Shown one piece after another: positions 45,607 through 57,050 of a stretch of 64,000 nucleotides of DNA. Each line of letters begins with the position of its first letter. Within the stretch, counting starts at the first letter, position 1. The stretch is from positions 248,001-312,000 of the forward strand of contig JAJSPD010000002.1 of NCBI GenBank assembly GCA_021307315.1, given 5' to 3'. The notes under the pieces are model-generated. The model was not told the origin of the DNA. It saw only the letters and a list, made by a program, of their open reading frames with translations, and searched no databases. Position numbers and translations under genes: made by a program. This DNA comes from Bisporella sp. PMI_857. Taxonomy: Eukaryota > Ascomycota > Leotiomycetes > Helotiales > Helotiaceae.

Positions 45607-47604
45607 CTAAGGGTGATTAAGAATATCATGGATACGTTTCTCAGCCTCATGTCTCGCCTTTTCCTTGAGTGTGTCAGAAGGCGCGAAAGTTCCAAGCTTG
45701 ATGCTCGCCTCATCGCTCTTCACAGACTCCAATAAGGTTTGCATCTCCACGATCTGGGTCTCCCAAACGGCCCTCAGCTTCTCCTCTAGCTGGATATGAG
45801 CCCTTTCAGTATCTTGGTCCCTATCATTGATATCATCAACCTGTCTATTCATCCTTTCTTTTATGTTTTGTACTGCTTGCTTAACTTCCGCTTGATGCCT
45901 GTGAAAATTCTTCCGTTCAGCTTCGAGCGCTGTTCTATCTGCCTGGATCTGGCTTTCCCTATTCTGAACGTCTTGCTCTCGGGCCGAAATATCATTATCG
46001 CGTGTTTCTACTCTCTTTTCAAATTCCAGTACTTCCTTCCAGCTCTTGGCTGTGGAATTGGGACGTCTTAAATCGCCTATAAGATTCTGGTACTTTTGGA
46101 CAAGTGCCTTTTGCCTGTCAAGGTGAAGCTTCATAAGATCGATAGTTGCATCATCAGTATCCTTTTGAGCTTTCAGCTGCTCGTTTTCACGCTGTGCCAG
46201 CTTACCGGCTGTGATTTGATCGCGCTGTTTCTGCTCCCACATGGAGATGCGCTCTGGCCAGAGAGGCTTCACAACGCTCACAACAGTAGGCTCACCCTCG
46301 AACTTGCGTGTGGCCGTTGTGCCTGGATGGTTCTGCCAAGCGGGGATGAGGAAGACTGTTTTGAGCGGGTCTTTGCGAAGGCGGTAATACCTGGTTGTAA
46401 CATCAATTGCGGTAATACCTTCGGCGAATTCTTTTGCGCCTGGCTTGGACCATAGCGCTTCTCCGGTAAGACCAAGCTTTTTATTGTACCTGTCCAGCTC
46501 TTCATCTGCGATTTCTCGTCGATTAAACTCAGATTGCAACCACGAGTATACATCGTCTCCGGCATTGACAAGTACAAATCGGTCTTGCGGGTAGACCATA
46601 CCTCGGGGCTTGCGGCCTTGTGGACCAAGGCGTGAGAGGTATTGGTGAGGAGCAGCTGCTTCACCAGCTAAAACGTCACATGCATTTGCGTAGAGGCGTT
46701 CCAGATCGTGAACTCGCTGTACAAGACGCTGTGTATAGAGAATGAACTGTCCTAGGAGTGTTGTCTCTGACAGCTGGCGATCTGCTTCCTCTGAGGCCAG
46801 TGGAAGAATACCCAGCAACCCCCCTTTAGCTGAATACTCGTGATCAAGATATTCCAAGACATCATTTGCATGCAGAATCAATGTTTGATGGGTGGCATAT
46901 GGCTGGGCATGGCCATGTTCAGCAGGTTCACTGCAGGCTTTGTATAGTGGGCAGATCTCTCTATACTCTGGCCAATGGTCTGGCAGCTGATTGGCGTTGT
47001 AGGGCAAAGGAGTCTTTTCCAATATATTTATTAATGCAGTCAAAGGCATATTATGATGCCTATCAGTCGTGGCATATGGCTCATTCAAATTGTTCAGCCA
47101 GTCGAAGCTCTGACCTTGATGAAAAGCAGCTAGTTTGTCTGGATTACTTGTTACCGCAGGATCCCCTCGATGTCCTAGGTTAGCACCATCAACATATCCA
47201 CTGGATGTGGATAGTGTGAGATGCTTAATGAGCACCGTGAGGGATTGTGCATGTTGCTTCAGCTCAGCTAGCGTTGGAGCGCGTCCGGGTGTCGATAGGT
47301 AGCTGCAATTGACATGTTTTAACAAATTAAGCTCCGAATTTTGGAGCGCAGGCGGAGCAATATTGACAAAGACAGACCGGTATTCTCCTGCAAATGGGGT
47401 TTTAGCGATTCTGTCTCTTGGTTGGCCTTGTGGTGCTGGGCCTAGAGCGAAGGATGACGCAGGCGCTGGTGGGTTTTCCTGTTTCTCATAATGATTACCA
47501 AGCCCGATATAATCATCTGACGCAGCAGACTGGTCCTCCATCGCACTATCCGACTCGTCTTGCGATGCTCCTGACATGAGGGTGTCTAGGTCGAAAGAAG
47601 ACAT
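45607..47604 (-). CDS. Unrecognised 665-residue coiled-coil protein
   Basis: A single intact open frame on the minus strand. I do not recognise a family. Visible layout: an acidic Ser/Asp-rich N-terminus; a long central part (about residues 80-450) with mixed, probably globular sequence such as RKPRGMVYPQDRFVLVNAGD and AIDVTTRYYRLRKDPLKTVF; then a strongly helical, Glu/Gln/Arg-rich coiled coil from about 455 to 615; and a charged C-terminal helix. No signal peptide, membrane span or zinc motif. The codon series and steady composition suggest a real gene. It lies next to the HET island, so it may be lineage-specific. Nothing indicates its function. Confidence 0.75.
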   Translation of the reverse strand: MSSFDLDTLMSGASQDESDSAMEDQSAASDDYIGLGNHYEKQENPPAPASSFALGPAPQGQPRDRIAKTPFAGEYRSVFVNIAPPALQNSELNLLKHVNCSYLSTPGRAPTLAELKQHAQSLTVLIKHLTLSTSSGYVDGANLGHRGDPAVTSNPDKLAAFHQGQSFDWLNNLNEPYATTDRHHNMPLTALINILEKTPLPYNANQLPDHWPEYREICPLYKACSEPAEHGHAQPYATHQTLILHANDVLEYLDHEYSAKGGLLGILPLASEEADRQLSETTLLGQFILYTQRLVQRVHDLERLYANACDVLAGEAAAPHQYLSRLGPQGRKPRGMVYPQDRFVLVNAGDDVYSWLQSEFNRREIADEELDRYNKKLGLTGEALWSKPGAKEFAEGITAIDVTTRYYRLRKDPLKTVFLIPAWQNHPGTTATRKFEGEPTVVSVVKPLWPERISMWEQKQRDQITAGKLAQRENEQLKAQKDTDDATIDLMKLHLDRQKALVQKYQNLIGDLRRPNSTAKSWKEVLEFEKRVETRDNDISAREQDVQNRESQIQADRTALEAERKNFHRHQAEVKQAVQNIKERMNRQVDDINDRDQDTERAHIQLEEKLRAVWETQIVEMQTLLESVKSDEASIKLGTFAPSDTLKEKARHEAEKRIHDILNHP

Positions 47605-48656
47605 CTTCTCTATAAATTATGGTAAGACCTTGCAGGCAGTTGATGCTATATTTTGATGATAAACACTGCTAAGAAGCGTGAAGGGCGTAATCATGAGAAG
47701 AGGAGGGCAAGTACAAAGAAATATGAGGAACGCGAAATTCAGGAGCCATTCATTGACTTCGCAGAAATCACTGAAAGCGTACAAAGACAAAGGAATAGAA
47801 ATTGCAACAAATATTTTTACCTGAAGCTTTTATGTGATGGCCGAACAATGGCATTAGCAAAGGAAAATGAGTGGGAAGTATCGCTAGATTATCAATGCCT
47901 AGGTATACTGGAGCCAAGGTGCTTTTATGGGACCCGTCAACAGATAAAGCTAATAAAATTTCCAATGTTAGTACTGTAGTAGCAGGGTGATTTTTGGTAT
48001 TTTTTTTTAAACTAAATATTATACCTACATACTTTTTCTATATATTAGTACTTTATACCTTTTTGCTATAGTCGGGTTCGATTTCGGTTTCCTCTTGGTA
48101 CATTCTTTAGTTTTCGTTCATCCACATGGGCAAGACGCACTTGGGCCAGCGCAAGAAAATTCCCAGTTAGCTGCTTCTTTGTAGCCCTGGGATTGTTTGC
48201 CGCCGCCTCTGAGGCTAGCGATGGCCCCTTTTGCACTCAGACATAGGATCGATAGTAGAAGAGCTGGAATCTGGGGAAATGGTAATTTTATTGGGTTTTT
48301 AACAGGTTTTAATAGTCCTGGCAGAGCAAATACCATACAGTATATCTCTGCATCTTACGTAAACTGTAAAAAAAACTTCAATGATGACAATTCTGTTCCC
48401 CAACCCATAGTTTCTAAATTTCATAGCAGTTTAGTTTAAACCACATCCAATTTCTCTATTTCTACCTAATAACTTCTACAAGCAACTTCGTCACTATATA
48501 CTCAACATTTGATTCCCCAAATCCACACTCACTACCGTCACAACCAATTGCACTTCACTGGAATTACCAGCCCAGCCATCAATATCTGTTTCTCCCTCTC
48601 AGAGTGCAAAAACACTCTAAAGGCTCCGGCTGTCAAAGAATTAAACATAGAGTGGC
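47605..48656. other. Region with diverged repeat copy A
   Basis: About 1 kb between two minus-strand genes. It holds a 108-codon plus-strand frame at 47653-47979 whose end (ILEPRCFYGTRQQ) resembles the small frame at 51352-51474, plus a T-rich stretch. The repeat is described separately. Confidence 0.45.
47914..48070 (+). repeat. Diverged direct repeat, copy A
   Basis: This segment aligns by eye with 51443-51592 in the same orientation. Shared blocks include CAAGGTG, CCCGT.AACAG, TTTGGTATTTT, AAAC.AAATATT and TTAGTACTT.ATACC.T.TTGCTA. Many differences are C in the other copy against T here, several in CpA context. The start of the repeat is coding-like in both copies. Confidence 0.65.
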
Positions 48657-50979
48657 TTATAATAACCAAAATTCTTCTTGTTGAGGTTCTACTTGGCCAT
48701 GAATCATCTCGTCCCAAGTCCGCATGTCAGCCTCTTTATTCGTTAATGTCATCAAACCAATGCGCCGGTAATAGTTGGGCTTGCCATCGGCCGGCGAAGT
48801 CCGCATAAGCACTAGAAACACGTCAAAACTCTCCTCTGGATTCTTTTTGTGTAATGCATGCAACAGGTATATCTGTGAAAGCCAGCAGCGTCGTGGTGGG
48901 TTGCTAACGCAGTGGCTAAAGGCCTCCATTACTAGTCCTTCGCCCCGCAAACGAACATCGAGATGTAACTCAACCGCTGTGCCCTCTATGTTGTCGATAA
49001 CGAGTTCTTGTATCCCCGTGGTGCATTTTATAGAATTATTCAGCCTCTTGATATATAGGTCCTTCTTTCGGCGTGGCCTTTTCAGTTCTCGCTCAACTGT
49101 CTGGCAGAACGAACGAAGATACCACGGGTACAACGTTGCCTCGAGTTTCAAGTAGGCGTTCTTCAGCTTGCCGAACGGATTGATTGCCGACACCGGCTCA
49201 CAGTAAACCTCTTTGATAGCATCACGTAGGAGCGCGTCGCTTGTTAACCACGATATGCTTCTGTACCAAGGAATATGTGTGATAGTCTGGTTCATTGCCA
49301 CTGACGCCCAGGACCACGATGGAGCTGTCGAATCTTTCGGCCGTGGTTTAGAAACCACTCCCTGCTTCTGAGGTATAACGCACCACAGTAAATCAGTTGG
49401 CAGCGTCTCTTTCCACATACCTGCGACATAGTTGAACTTGAGGTAGTGTGCCAAGGCTTCCGCGCATCCTGCGATCGCAGGCAGCACGTCGGATGGATAT
49501 GACAGTTCGAGTTGCACGTATGATTCGACAATGGTTTTCCAGTATTCCAGAGCGTGGTGCTTCCAGGCTTCTGGCTTCTGGCTACTCCTATCGTCCTGCA
49601 CGAGGAAGCGCCGTCGGTAGGCGGAATTTGGATGGCGAAACCATTTAGGTACAATTTTTGGGTGCGGTGCCAATGTTGAGTTGCACTCACAGTATAAGGA
49701 TTCAAGACACTCGAATGTGAACTCTCCGTAGTTGCATTGGAGAAGACGCGGCGACAGTAGGCGCTCTTGCCAGACCCAGGCGCGAGATAACAGCGGGTAG
49801 TGGTCGTGAACGTCGTTAGTCGACTTTAAGTGACCTTTCTTATCAAGTACACGAGCACCGATCAGATGGGCTCCGTTTGTGTCTGAGACCGAAAAGCAAA
49901 TGTCTGGCCACTTATCTTTTATAAAACAACCTTCAGAAGAGTCCGGTGACGATGTAGCAGCAATAGTGAGGTATGTATTCTGGTAAATAGAGCCCATCTT
50001 CGCTAACTCTTTGCGCAAGTCATCGTCGTTGTCACTGTGCTGAATGATACAAAGTGAATCTATCCATAAGTATGGTATATTAAGGTCACGCGCAATCGAA
50101 ACTGCGTCGCGGAAGTTTGCTGGCAGCTCTTTAAGACTGAGAAAGTCTAGAAACTTCAACACGTTCCATTTTGTTGTTTGGTGATGCTTGAGTGCAGTGT
50201 CCCAGCGGTGGCTAAGACAAGCATATCGATATGAGTTACCAGGTATTGTCTCAATTAATTTGATCCCGGATTCGTTGCCTCGTTGAATAAGACTAAGATT
50301 AAGGAGCCTGGCAGGGCCGCTACTGTTATCATGTATAACGGTATTCTTTAAACAATTCTTATGACTGTTCAAACATTCGTCCATCCACTGGCGTAGCCGT
50401 GCAATCGATACGTCTTTGCCGCAGAGGAAATTTGACATGTAAATCCGCTCGAACAGCACACTGAGGCCTGCTAATTTTCAGCTCTCTTCGCTTGCTTTAA
50501 GTAGATCACATGCCTCGAGGTTGAAACAGCTGGACAATTTCCAACGATTCCTGTTCATCCACAGAGCGTCGTCTCAACTCAAAATTCCGACAGACAAGGT
50601 ACTCATATTTACTGGACAAGCATTCCTCATCGCGAGAGAATGAATGCTGCATGATCTGGTTGAGAACACTACATGATGCACAGCCTTGTGCAGAAGATGC
50701 TATAATCTCGCTAGCAATAAACCACTTTTGATCTAACTTATGATACTGCGTAAGCAAATCTTTACCAGCTAACCTCATCCCTTTATTGTCTGTTTTGGAA
50801 TGTACATCGTATTTTTTATCTCGTTGATTTTGCTCCAAAGTTCTTTTACTTTCGCAATTTAGTAAGCAGCCGGTTGTGCCAAAGACGTCGAAGAAATTCT
50901 TCCTGACTGGTAACGCTTCACACTGGGCATTATCGATGATGTCAATAGCATCCTTGTTGTTTATGATTGTTACTGACAT
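48657..50979 (-). CDS. HET-domain protein (second copy in window)
   Basis: Exons 50979-50510 and 50460-48657 on the minus strand, joined in phase across a 49-base intron (AG at 50462-50461), give 757 aa. The N-terminal part has the CASCSVLNQIM type Cys pair common before HET domains. The HET motifs are RYACLSHRWDTA (about residue 238), IPYLWIDSLCIIQ (about 285) and LSRAWVWQERLLSPRLLQC. The C-terminal half includes KDSTAPSWSWASV, a common tail block of fungal HET proteins. Not closely similar to the HET protein at 22.7-25.1 kb apart from the family motifs. It lies between two copies of a diverged direct repeat. Confidence 0.92.
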
Positions 50980-53900
50980 TTATCGCAGATGAAAGGTGAA
51001 AAGGGTCAGAATCGGGACATGATATGTTTAAATTGAGCTGCTAATAAGGCTGACACTTATGACTTAGGTTTTAGGCAGCAAGAAAGTTGCCAGACCTATC
51101 GTTGCCATGTTGGAATATTGAGGAGTTGCTAGGCACTACGGGAGCTACACGAGGAAATGATAGGATCAGAAGGATTACAGGAAAAGAATGAACTATCAGA
51201 AGTGTTTTTACTATCTGTCCATTAGCATCACCCTGCTTCCGTTTCCTAAGGAAAGGCGCTGCACGGGTTCTCTTTTCAGCTTTCTCTCGCCAATCGAAGC
51301 CCTGAGCTTCACTAATGACACAAAAAATCACTAACTATAATTAATCTAACAATGACGCTAAAGGACGAAAGTGTAGCTTATATGAAAGTTAAGAGAGTAT
51401 ATAGAGAAGAAGCCGGAATTGAACTCTACTGTATGCCCGAAGCAAGGTGTTTCCATGGGCCCGTAAACAGTTGAAGCCAAACAATTTTTATAGCAGAAGG
51501 CTGATGTTTGGTATTTTCTTTCCTTCAAACCAAATATTTTACGTACGTACGTACGTTCCTTTATGGGTTAGTACTTCATACCTTCTTGCTAGTTTTTTTA
51601 ATTCCCTACGAATTCGTGGGGAAGTCCTATGATCTCGATAACCAGACCTGCAACCAGACAAACCATGGCCTCCGACACGAGCAAGACCACCACTATTACC
51701 GTAGTTGAAAATTCCGCTGCGAGAGCTATGTCTCAAAGGCTAATTTCCCAGCTTCGAGAAACACCAAGTCGCAGGCGCCTATTGCCTACATCAGCATTCC
51801 ACTAAAGGTCAACTCCATTAGACCATTATACTATATAGTCCGCGACTAACTTATCGGCGATAAGCAAACTTGTCAAAGCGTGTGAATTAAAACTGTAGAA
51901 ATCACCAGCCTAATCACCGCATATATTTCCGCGTCAGATCAAAACGGTCCGTAGTCTGTCTCTGCACGCAGTAATGGAGTTAAACCCTGCAGTCTATCGC
52001 CGGCATATATCAGCCCATCGCAGATATGGGAAGTGAGGACAACCCCGAGAGGACTAGATATTTATCCACAAATCTATTTAAGGTGATGGTGACGTTATAT
52101 GATTCTGTGAGACTCGTTGTAGACCGTCGTACTACCATAATGCCACTCCTCCTTATCTGCCAGTGACAATGTCAATCCTTAATCGAGTCCCTCAAAGAAT
52201 AGAGCAGGTGAAAGGCACTATTTCTGCATCATGTATAATCTGAACATAGACCGGTCGGGTTGGAGACGGCGGTCAAGCATAATAATCAAGTATTGAACGC
52301 TGAGACAATGGCGCAGGCCAAGGAGATGGTGACGCCGAATATGCGGTAGGTGAACTTCGTGATTGGGCTGACGAAGGGCATTCAACGATTGAATTTCATC
52401 CTGTAGTAAGGTGATGGAGGAACGGGAGGAGGATGAGAGTAGCGGTGGGAATAGTGATGTATGGTAGCAGCTTGGTTGGAAGAGAAAGCTGGAGTCGAGG
52501 AGATCTGTGGACGTAAATGTTAAAGCATAATGACTTTCACATCAGCTTTTGTCCCCTCCTCGCTCCTTGACATTGTGTTCTGTCCATACTAATTCCTACA
52601 TTTCATTCTTGTGAAGATCCTAACCCCGCGTAATATCCTTTAGATCGACCATTTCTCAAATGTCTGACATTGGATTTGCCGTCATGATAGCGCACCCATA
52701 AGAATATTCATTCAATGTTTCAGCGATCCCCATACAGTTTTCTTCGGTCACACGACAATTGGCCGAGAGAAGGGGTGGGTTTTGGGCGAAAGTTATGAAG
52801 TGAAAGACATGAGGGATCGAAGTTGTGTCGCACTGTCTAGAAACGATTTCAAGCCTGAGGTATGTACCCAAGACTCACTTAAAGGATATATCTAATAGCA
52901 GCGCCTAGATCAATATGCAAGACAGAATAACGCAATAGGATTGACGAAGTTAAGCTAGAAGAGCTCGCATACTAGCTCAGCTTGCAAAAGCAACATCTTG
53001 CACACGTGGCAGACCGGACTGGCACAGCATTTCCGGCAATAAATCAATGTGCATGTTTTCCCAGCTGTGATGAGTTTAGATATTAGGGACTCTAGCTCAG
53101 TGCAACTAATATCAGACAATAAGGTTCAGACGGTTTCTAGCGGCAAGCCCGTCTCAACCCAAAGTTGAGGCACACGAATTTAGGGTTCCAAACTCTGGTT
53201 GGACACTTGTGTTATTCTAATGCATGGTATCTTCCCCCAATTGCGAGATTGAGAATGTGAGGGTCGAGATGCAGAAAAAAAAAAAAAGAGATGACCAGAA
53301 TTGAAAGGTTCGAGCTGGTCAAGGGTTCGGAAGGGAAGAAAAAGATATTGGAAGGAAGTAGAAAATGGTCCAGAACATGGTCTAATATGTGCCACCTCGC
53401 TCTATTTTGTACAGGAGCTCGCATCCCCACATTTAGAGAAGAGAATCTCAGCTTGACATGGGGGAAGGAGATGAACCAATGGTCAAGCTTGATTGTCCTA
53501 CGGTAAATTGCCCGCATCATTGGCGTCTTTCTCTTCTAGAGTAGCACTCGCTTCAGGGTCGTACAGGGTTCACCTGGCCCTACGACAATGGCTAGGTATG
53601 AGTTGACTTTCTACTAAGTACTTAAAATGCCCGTACAAGCGTGCCGAAAACCAGCCCCAAACTGGAAAAGTGAAGCTATTCATGCATTGCATGGTTATGG
53701 GTGACCACTCTTGCAAGTCCCCCCATCTCCATCGTACTCTGCCAATCTCAGCTATCATGATTTGGGCGTGCAGCAACATGTATCGGCCAAAGGGTCACGT
53801 TCACCTCCATTCAACTCTTATGAATTTCAAGTGGGTTTTACGCGCGCTGGGCCTGCGCGGCTGTGTGTGGTCTACATTAACAGCCACAAACCACCGACCA

Positions 53901-54391
53901 CACATACCTAGCGCTGGCCACGAGCCTGAAACTAACGAAAAGCGCTGGGTTGGCGTTGAAACAATTAAATACAAGTTAACATCCTGCTTTGCTTTGCTTT
54001 GCTTTGGATTGTAAAGGTATCATTGCATTATTTGCTTGTGATTGATGACGAGGGTTACCAACGTCTTCTCCTCTTTCTCAGTGCATCTTTTCTTGTTGAT
54101 CGACGTCAACTTCCGTGCTTGACCTGCGTCATCGACTCTCACATCTTGGATCAAATCTTGTTCAAGGGGGAAGAGAAGTGGGGTTTCGTGCAGCAGCGTG
54201 TTCAGGGGGTTGTGTTAAGCCCTCCACCATATAAACACTAATTAATATTGCGATCCCCAACTTACACGACACCTTGAATCTGAGCCGCCTTTTCCCTCCT
54301 CCGCATTGAGTCCCTTTCTTTTTACTTTTTTATTATTCTTTATCAGCGGGACAGGCTTCAACTGCACAAAAGTAAGGCAGTCGTTGCCATC
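50980..54391. other. 3.4 kb region with repeat copy B and possible relics
   Basis: No confirmed gene. Contents: small plus-strand frame 51352-51474 (40 aa, ending ARCFHGPVNS) within repeat copy B; a (ACGT)4 run at 51541-51556; a 58-codon frame at 51629-51805 of unknown meaning; a possibly stop-damaged coding stretch near 52265-52390; an A13 run at 53275-53287; and (GCTTT)4 at 53986-54005. The last 150 bases are the leader of the Csc1-like channel gene. Confidence 0.45.
51443..51592 (+). repeat. Diverged direct repeat, copy B
   Basis: Partner of 47914-48070, same orientation, about 3.5 kb away, with the HET gene between. It contains an (ACGT)4 expansion that copy A lacks. Confidence 0.65.
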
Positions 54392-57050
54392 ATGTCCGAA
54401 CCAGAGAAAAACACTCCGAACACATCTATCTCTGGTGTCGTCGCGACTTTGGCCCCAACCCTACCAGCTGCCGCGATCTACGTAATCATCTTCTTGATTT
54501 TGCGAAAGTCGCACCGAAGATGGTATGCCCCAAGAACATATCTTGGTGCATTGCGGGATGAGTAAGTAAACTTCGAGCATCAACCACCTGACATATACTA
54601 ATAACGAGCAACAGAGAACGAACAACTCCGCTTCCTAATGGCCTCTTCAATTGGATCCGTCCCTTCTGGCAGATTCCCGACACTTATGCTCTCCAACACC
54701 AATCCCTGGACGCTTATCTTTTCCTTCGCTTTCTGAAGATGACCGTGGTCATTATGTTTGTCGGATGCTGCATTACTTGGCCAATATTATTCCCTATTAC
54801 CATCACGGGACATGGTGGACGATCACAATTGGACATTCTAACCTTTGGCAATGTCAGGACAAACAAGCCAGATGGATATCGGTTCTTCGCTCATGCTGGA
54901 GTGGGCTGCATCTTCTTCGGATTTGTTCTCTTCTTGGTCACCCGTGAGACCATGTTCTATATCAATTTGCGTCAGGCTTTCCTCCTATCACCAGTATATG
55001 CCAACCGCATATCTGCTCGCACTGTGCTCTTCACGGCAGTGCCTAAACCATATCTGGATGAGGGCAAGCTAAGAAAGGTATTTGGAAGCGCAGTGAGGCG
55101 TGTCTGGATCACAGCAGATACTACGACTGTTGACGAGCTGGTGGAAGAGAGAGACGAGGTTGCACAAAAATTGGAAGCGGCCGAGGTCAAGCTCATCAGG
55201 CTAGCCAACAAGGAGCGTCTAAAGGCGATCAAGCAAGGTGCTAACCAAGAGGACCAGCCACCTGGACAACAAGGTGCCGATACGGAGTCCGGATCCCTTG
55301 CGGCTAGATGGGTGCCAACCAAGAAGCGACCAACACACAGAACGGGAAAATTTGGACTCATCGGCCAGAAGGTCGACACAATCAACTGGTGCCGCAGCCG
55401 TTTGGAATCACTTATCCCCGATGCTGATGCTGCTCAACGAGCTTATCGTGCTGGAGAAACCGAGCCAATTGGGGCCGTATTCATTGAATTCGCTCGCCAA
55501 TCCGACGCTCAAGCTGCGTTCCAGACTCTGTCTCATCATCAGGCCCTGCACATGTCTCCACGATATATTGGCGTGAACCCTAACGAGGTCGTTTGGAAGT
55601 CCATGAAAGTCTCATGGTGGCAACGAGTTATCCGCAGATTCGCTGTTCTTGGCTTTATTACTGCTCTGATCATATTTTGGGCGATTCCAGTCGGTCTAGT
55701 TGGTATTGTCTCAAACGTTTCATACCTCGTCCAGATCTCCTTCCTCACCTGGTTGAACAAGATCCCCACGGCGATCATGGGAGTTATAAGCGGTCTCCTA
55801 CCATCCGTTGCCCTCGCAATTCTCATGTCTCTAGTACCGATCATCATGCGATTATGTGCCAAACTTTCTGGCGAGCCATCAATCGCACGTGTTGAACTCT
55901 TCACTCAGAATGCCTACTTTGCTTTCCAGGTTATTCAGGTTTTTCTCGTCTTGAGTTTGGGTTCGGTTGCCTCAGCTGTTGTTGACGAAATCCGCAAGGA
56001 TCCAGGGAGAACCGTCACCCTACTTGCAGAACGAATTCCGACTGTATCAAACTTTTATCTTTCGTACTTCATCATTCAAGGTCTCACCATCGCTTCTGGT
56101 GTCCTCTCACAGGTGGTCGGTTTCGTCATCTTCAACCTTATTTATCGCTTCCTGGCAGGAACACCGAGAAAGATGTACATGAAGTGGGCAAACTTGAGCG
56201 CTATTTCCTGGGGTAGTACTCTACCTGTGTTCACCAACATTGCCTGCATTGGTAAGTAAGCTGTATTTATCAATTCTACAGGCTAACATTTCCAGGTATA
56301 ATCTACTCGATCATCGCGCCGTTGATGCTCGCCTTTGCCACTATCGGCATGTCCTTTTTCTACATCGCCTACAGATACAACATTCTGTTCGTTACTGACA
56401 GCCAAATCGATACAAAGGGCCTGATATACCCACGTGCGCTTCAGCAACTGTTGACTGGTGTTTATATCAGTGAACTCCTCTTGGTTGGAATGTTTGGTAT
56501 CGCGAAAGCTCCTGGTCCAGCGATCATCATGGCGATATTCCTTGTTTTCACCATCCTCTATCACCTCTCGATAAATGCGGCTTTCGACCCTCTGCTCCAC
56601 AATCTGCCTAAGTCGATTGATGTGGAGGAGGAAGAACTTCTTCTCGAGACTGGTGTTGCAAACGTTGGTGAAGCAAACGAGAAGAACGGCCAAACTTCCG
56701 TTGCCGTCCCACAGAAGAAGGTCAACTTCCTCTCCAAGTTCCTCAAGCCCCATTTATTCGAGGACTATGCCCATCTACGCCGCCTCGTTCCAACCGGCCT
56801 CGTCGATCCCGACAGCCTATACGACGAGCCCACCGCCGCAAATGCATACTATCCACCCTCCGTCACCGCCGAGGTCCCACTCCTCTGGATTCCACGTGAT
56901 GAGGGCGGTATCAGTGTACAGGAGATTGCCCACACGTCCAAGGTCATTGCCATTACGGACGAAGGGGCCAGCCTCGACGAGAAGAATAAGATCGTCTGGG
57001 ATGAGGAAGGCGCAAGACCACCTCTTTGGACACCAAAAATATATTACTAA
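54392..57050 (+). CDS. Csc1/DUF221 (TMEM63/OSCA-type) membrane channel
   Basis: Exons 54392-54561, 54615-56251 and 56296-57050 give 853 aa. The N-terminal membrane part (about residues 20-190) has three helices, including TLPAAAIYVIIFLILRKSHR and VIMFVGCCITWPILFPITIT. A cytosolic RNA-recognition-like domain follows (about 195-400), containing RTVLFTAVPK and AVFIEFARQSDAQAAFQTLS. The main channel domain spans about 405-690 with several long hydrophobic helices and QVFLVLSLGSVASAVV. The C-terminal tail (about 740-853) ends VPLLWIPRDEGGISVQEI, the PHM7-type extension. Homologues are osmotically or mechanically gated calcium-permeable channels. Usual fungal length. The short first exon carries the first helix. 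Confidence 0.92.

Noticed and set aside
55539..55904. 121-codon minus-strand frame within the channel gene
   Set aside because: Antisense to transmembrane helices of the Csc1-like protein; no independent evidence.
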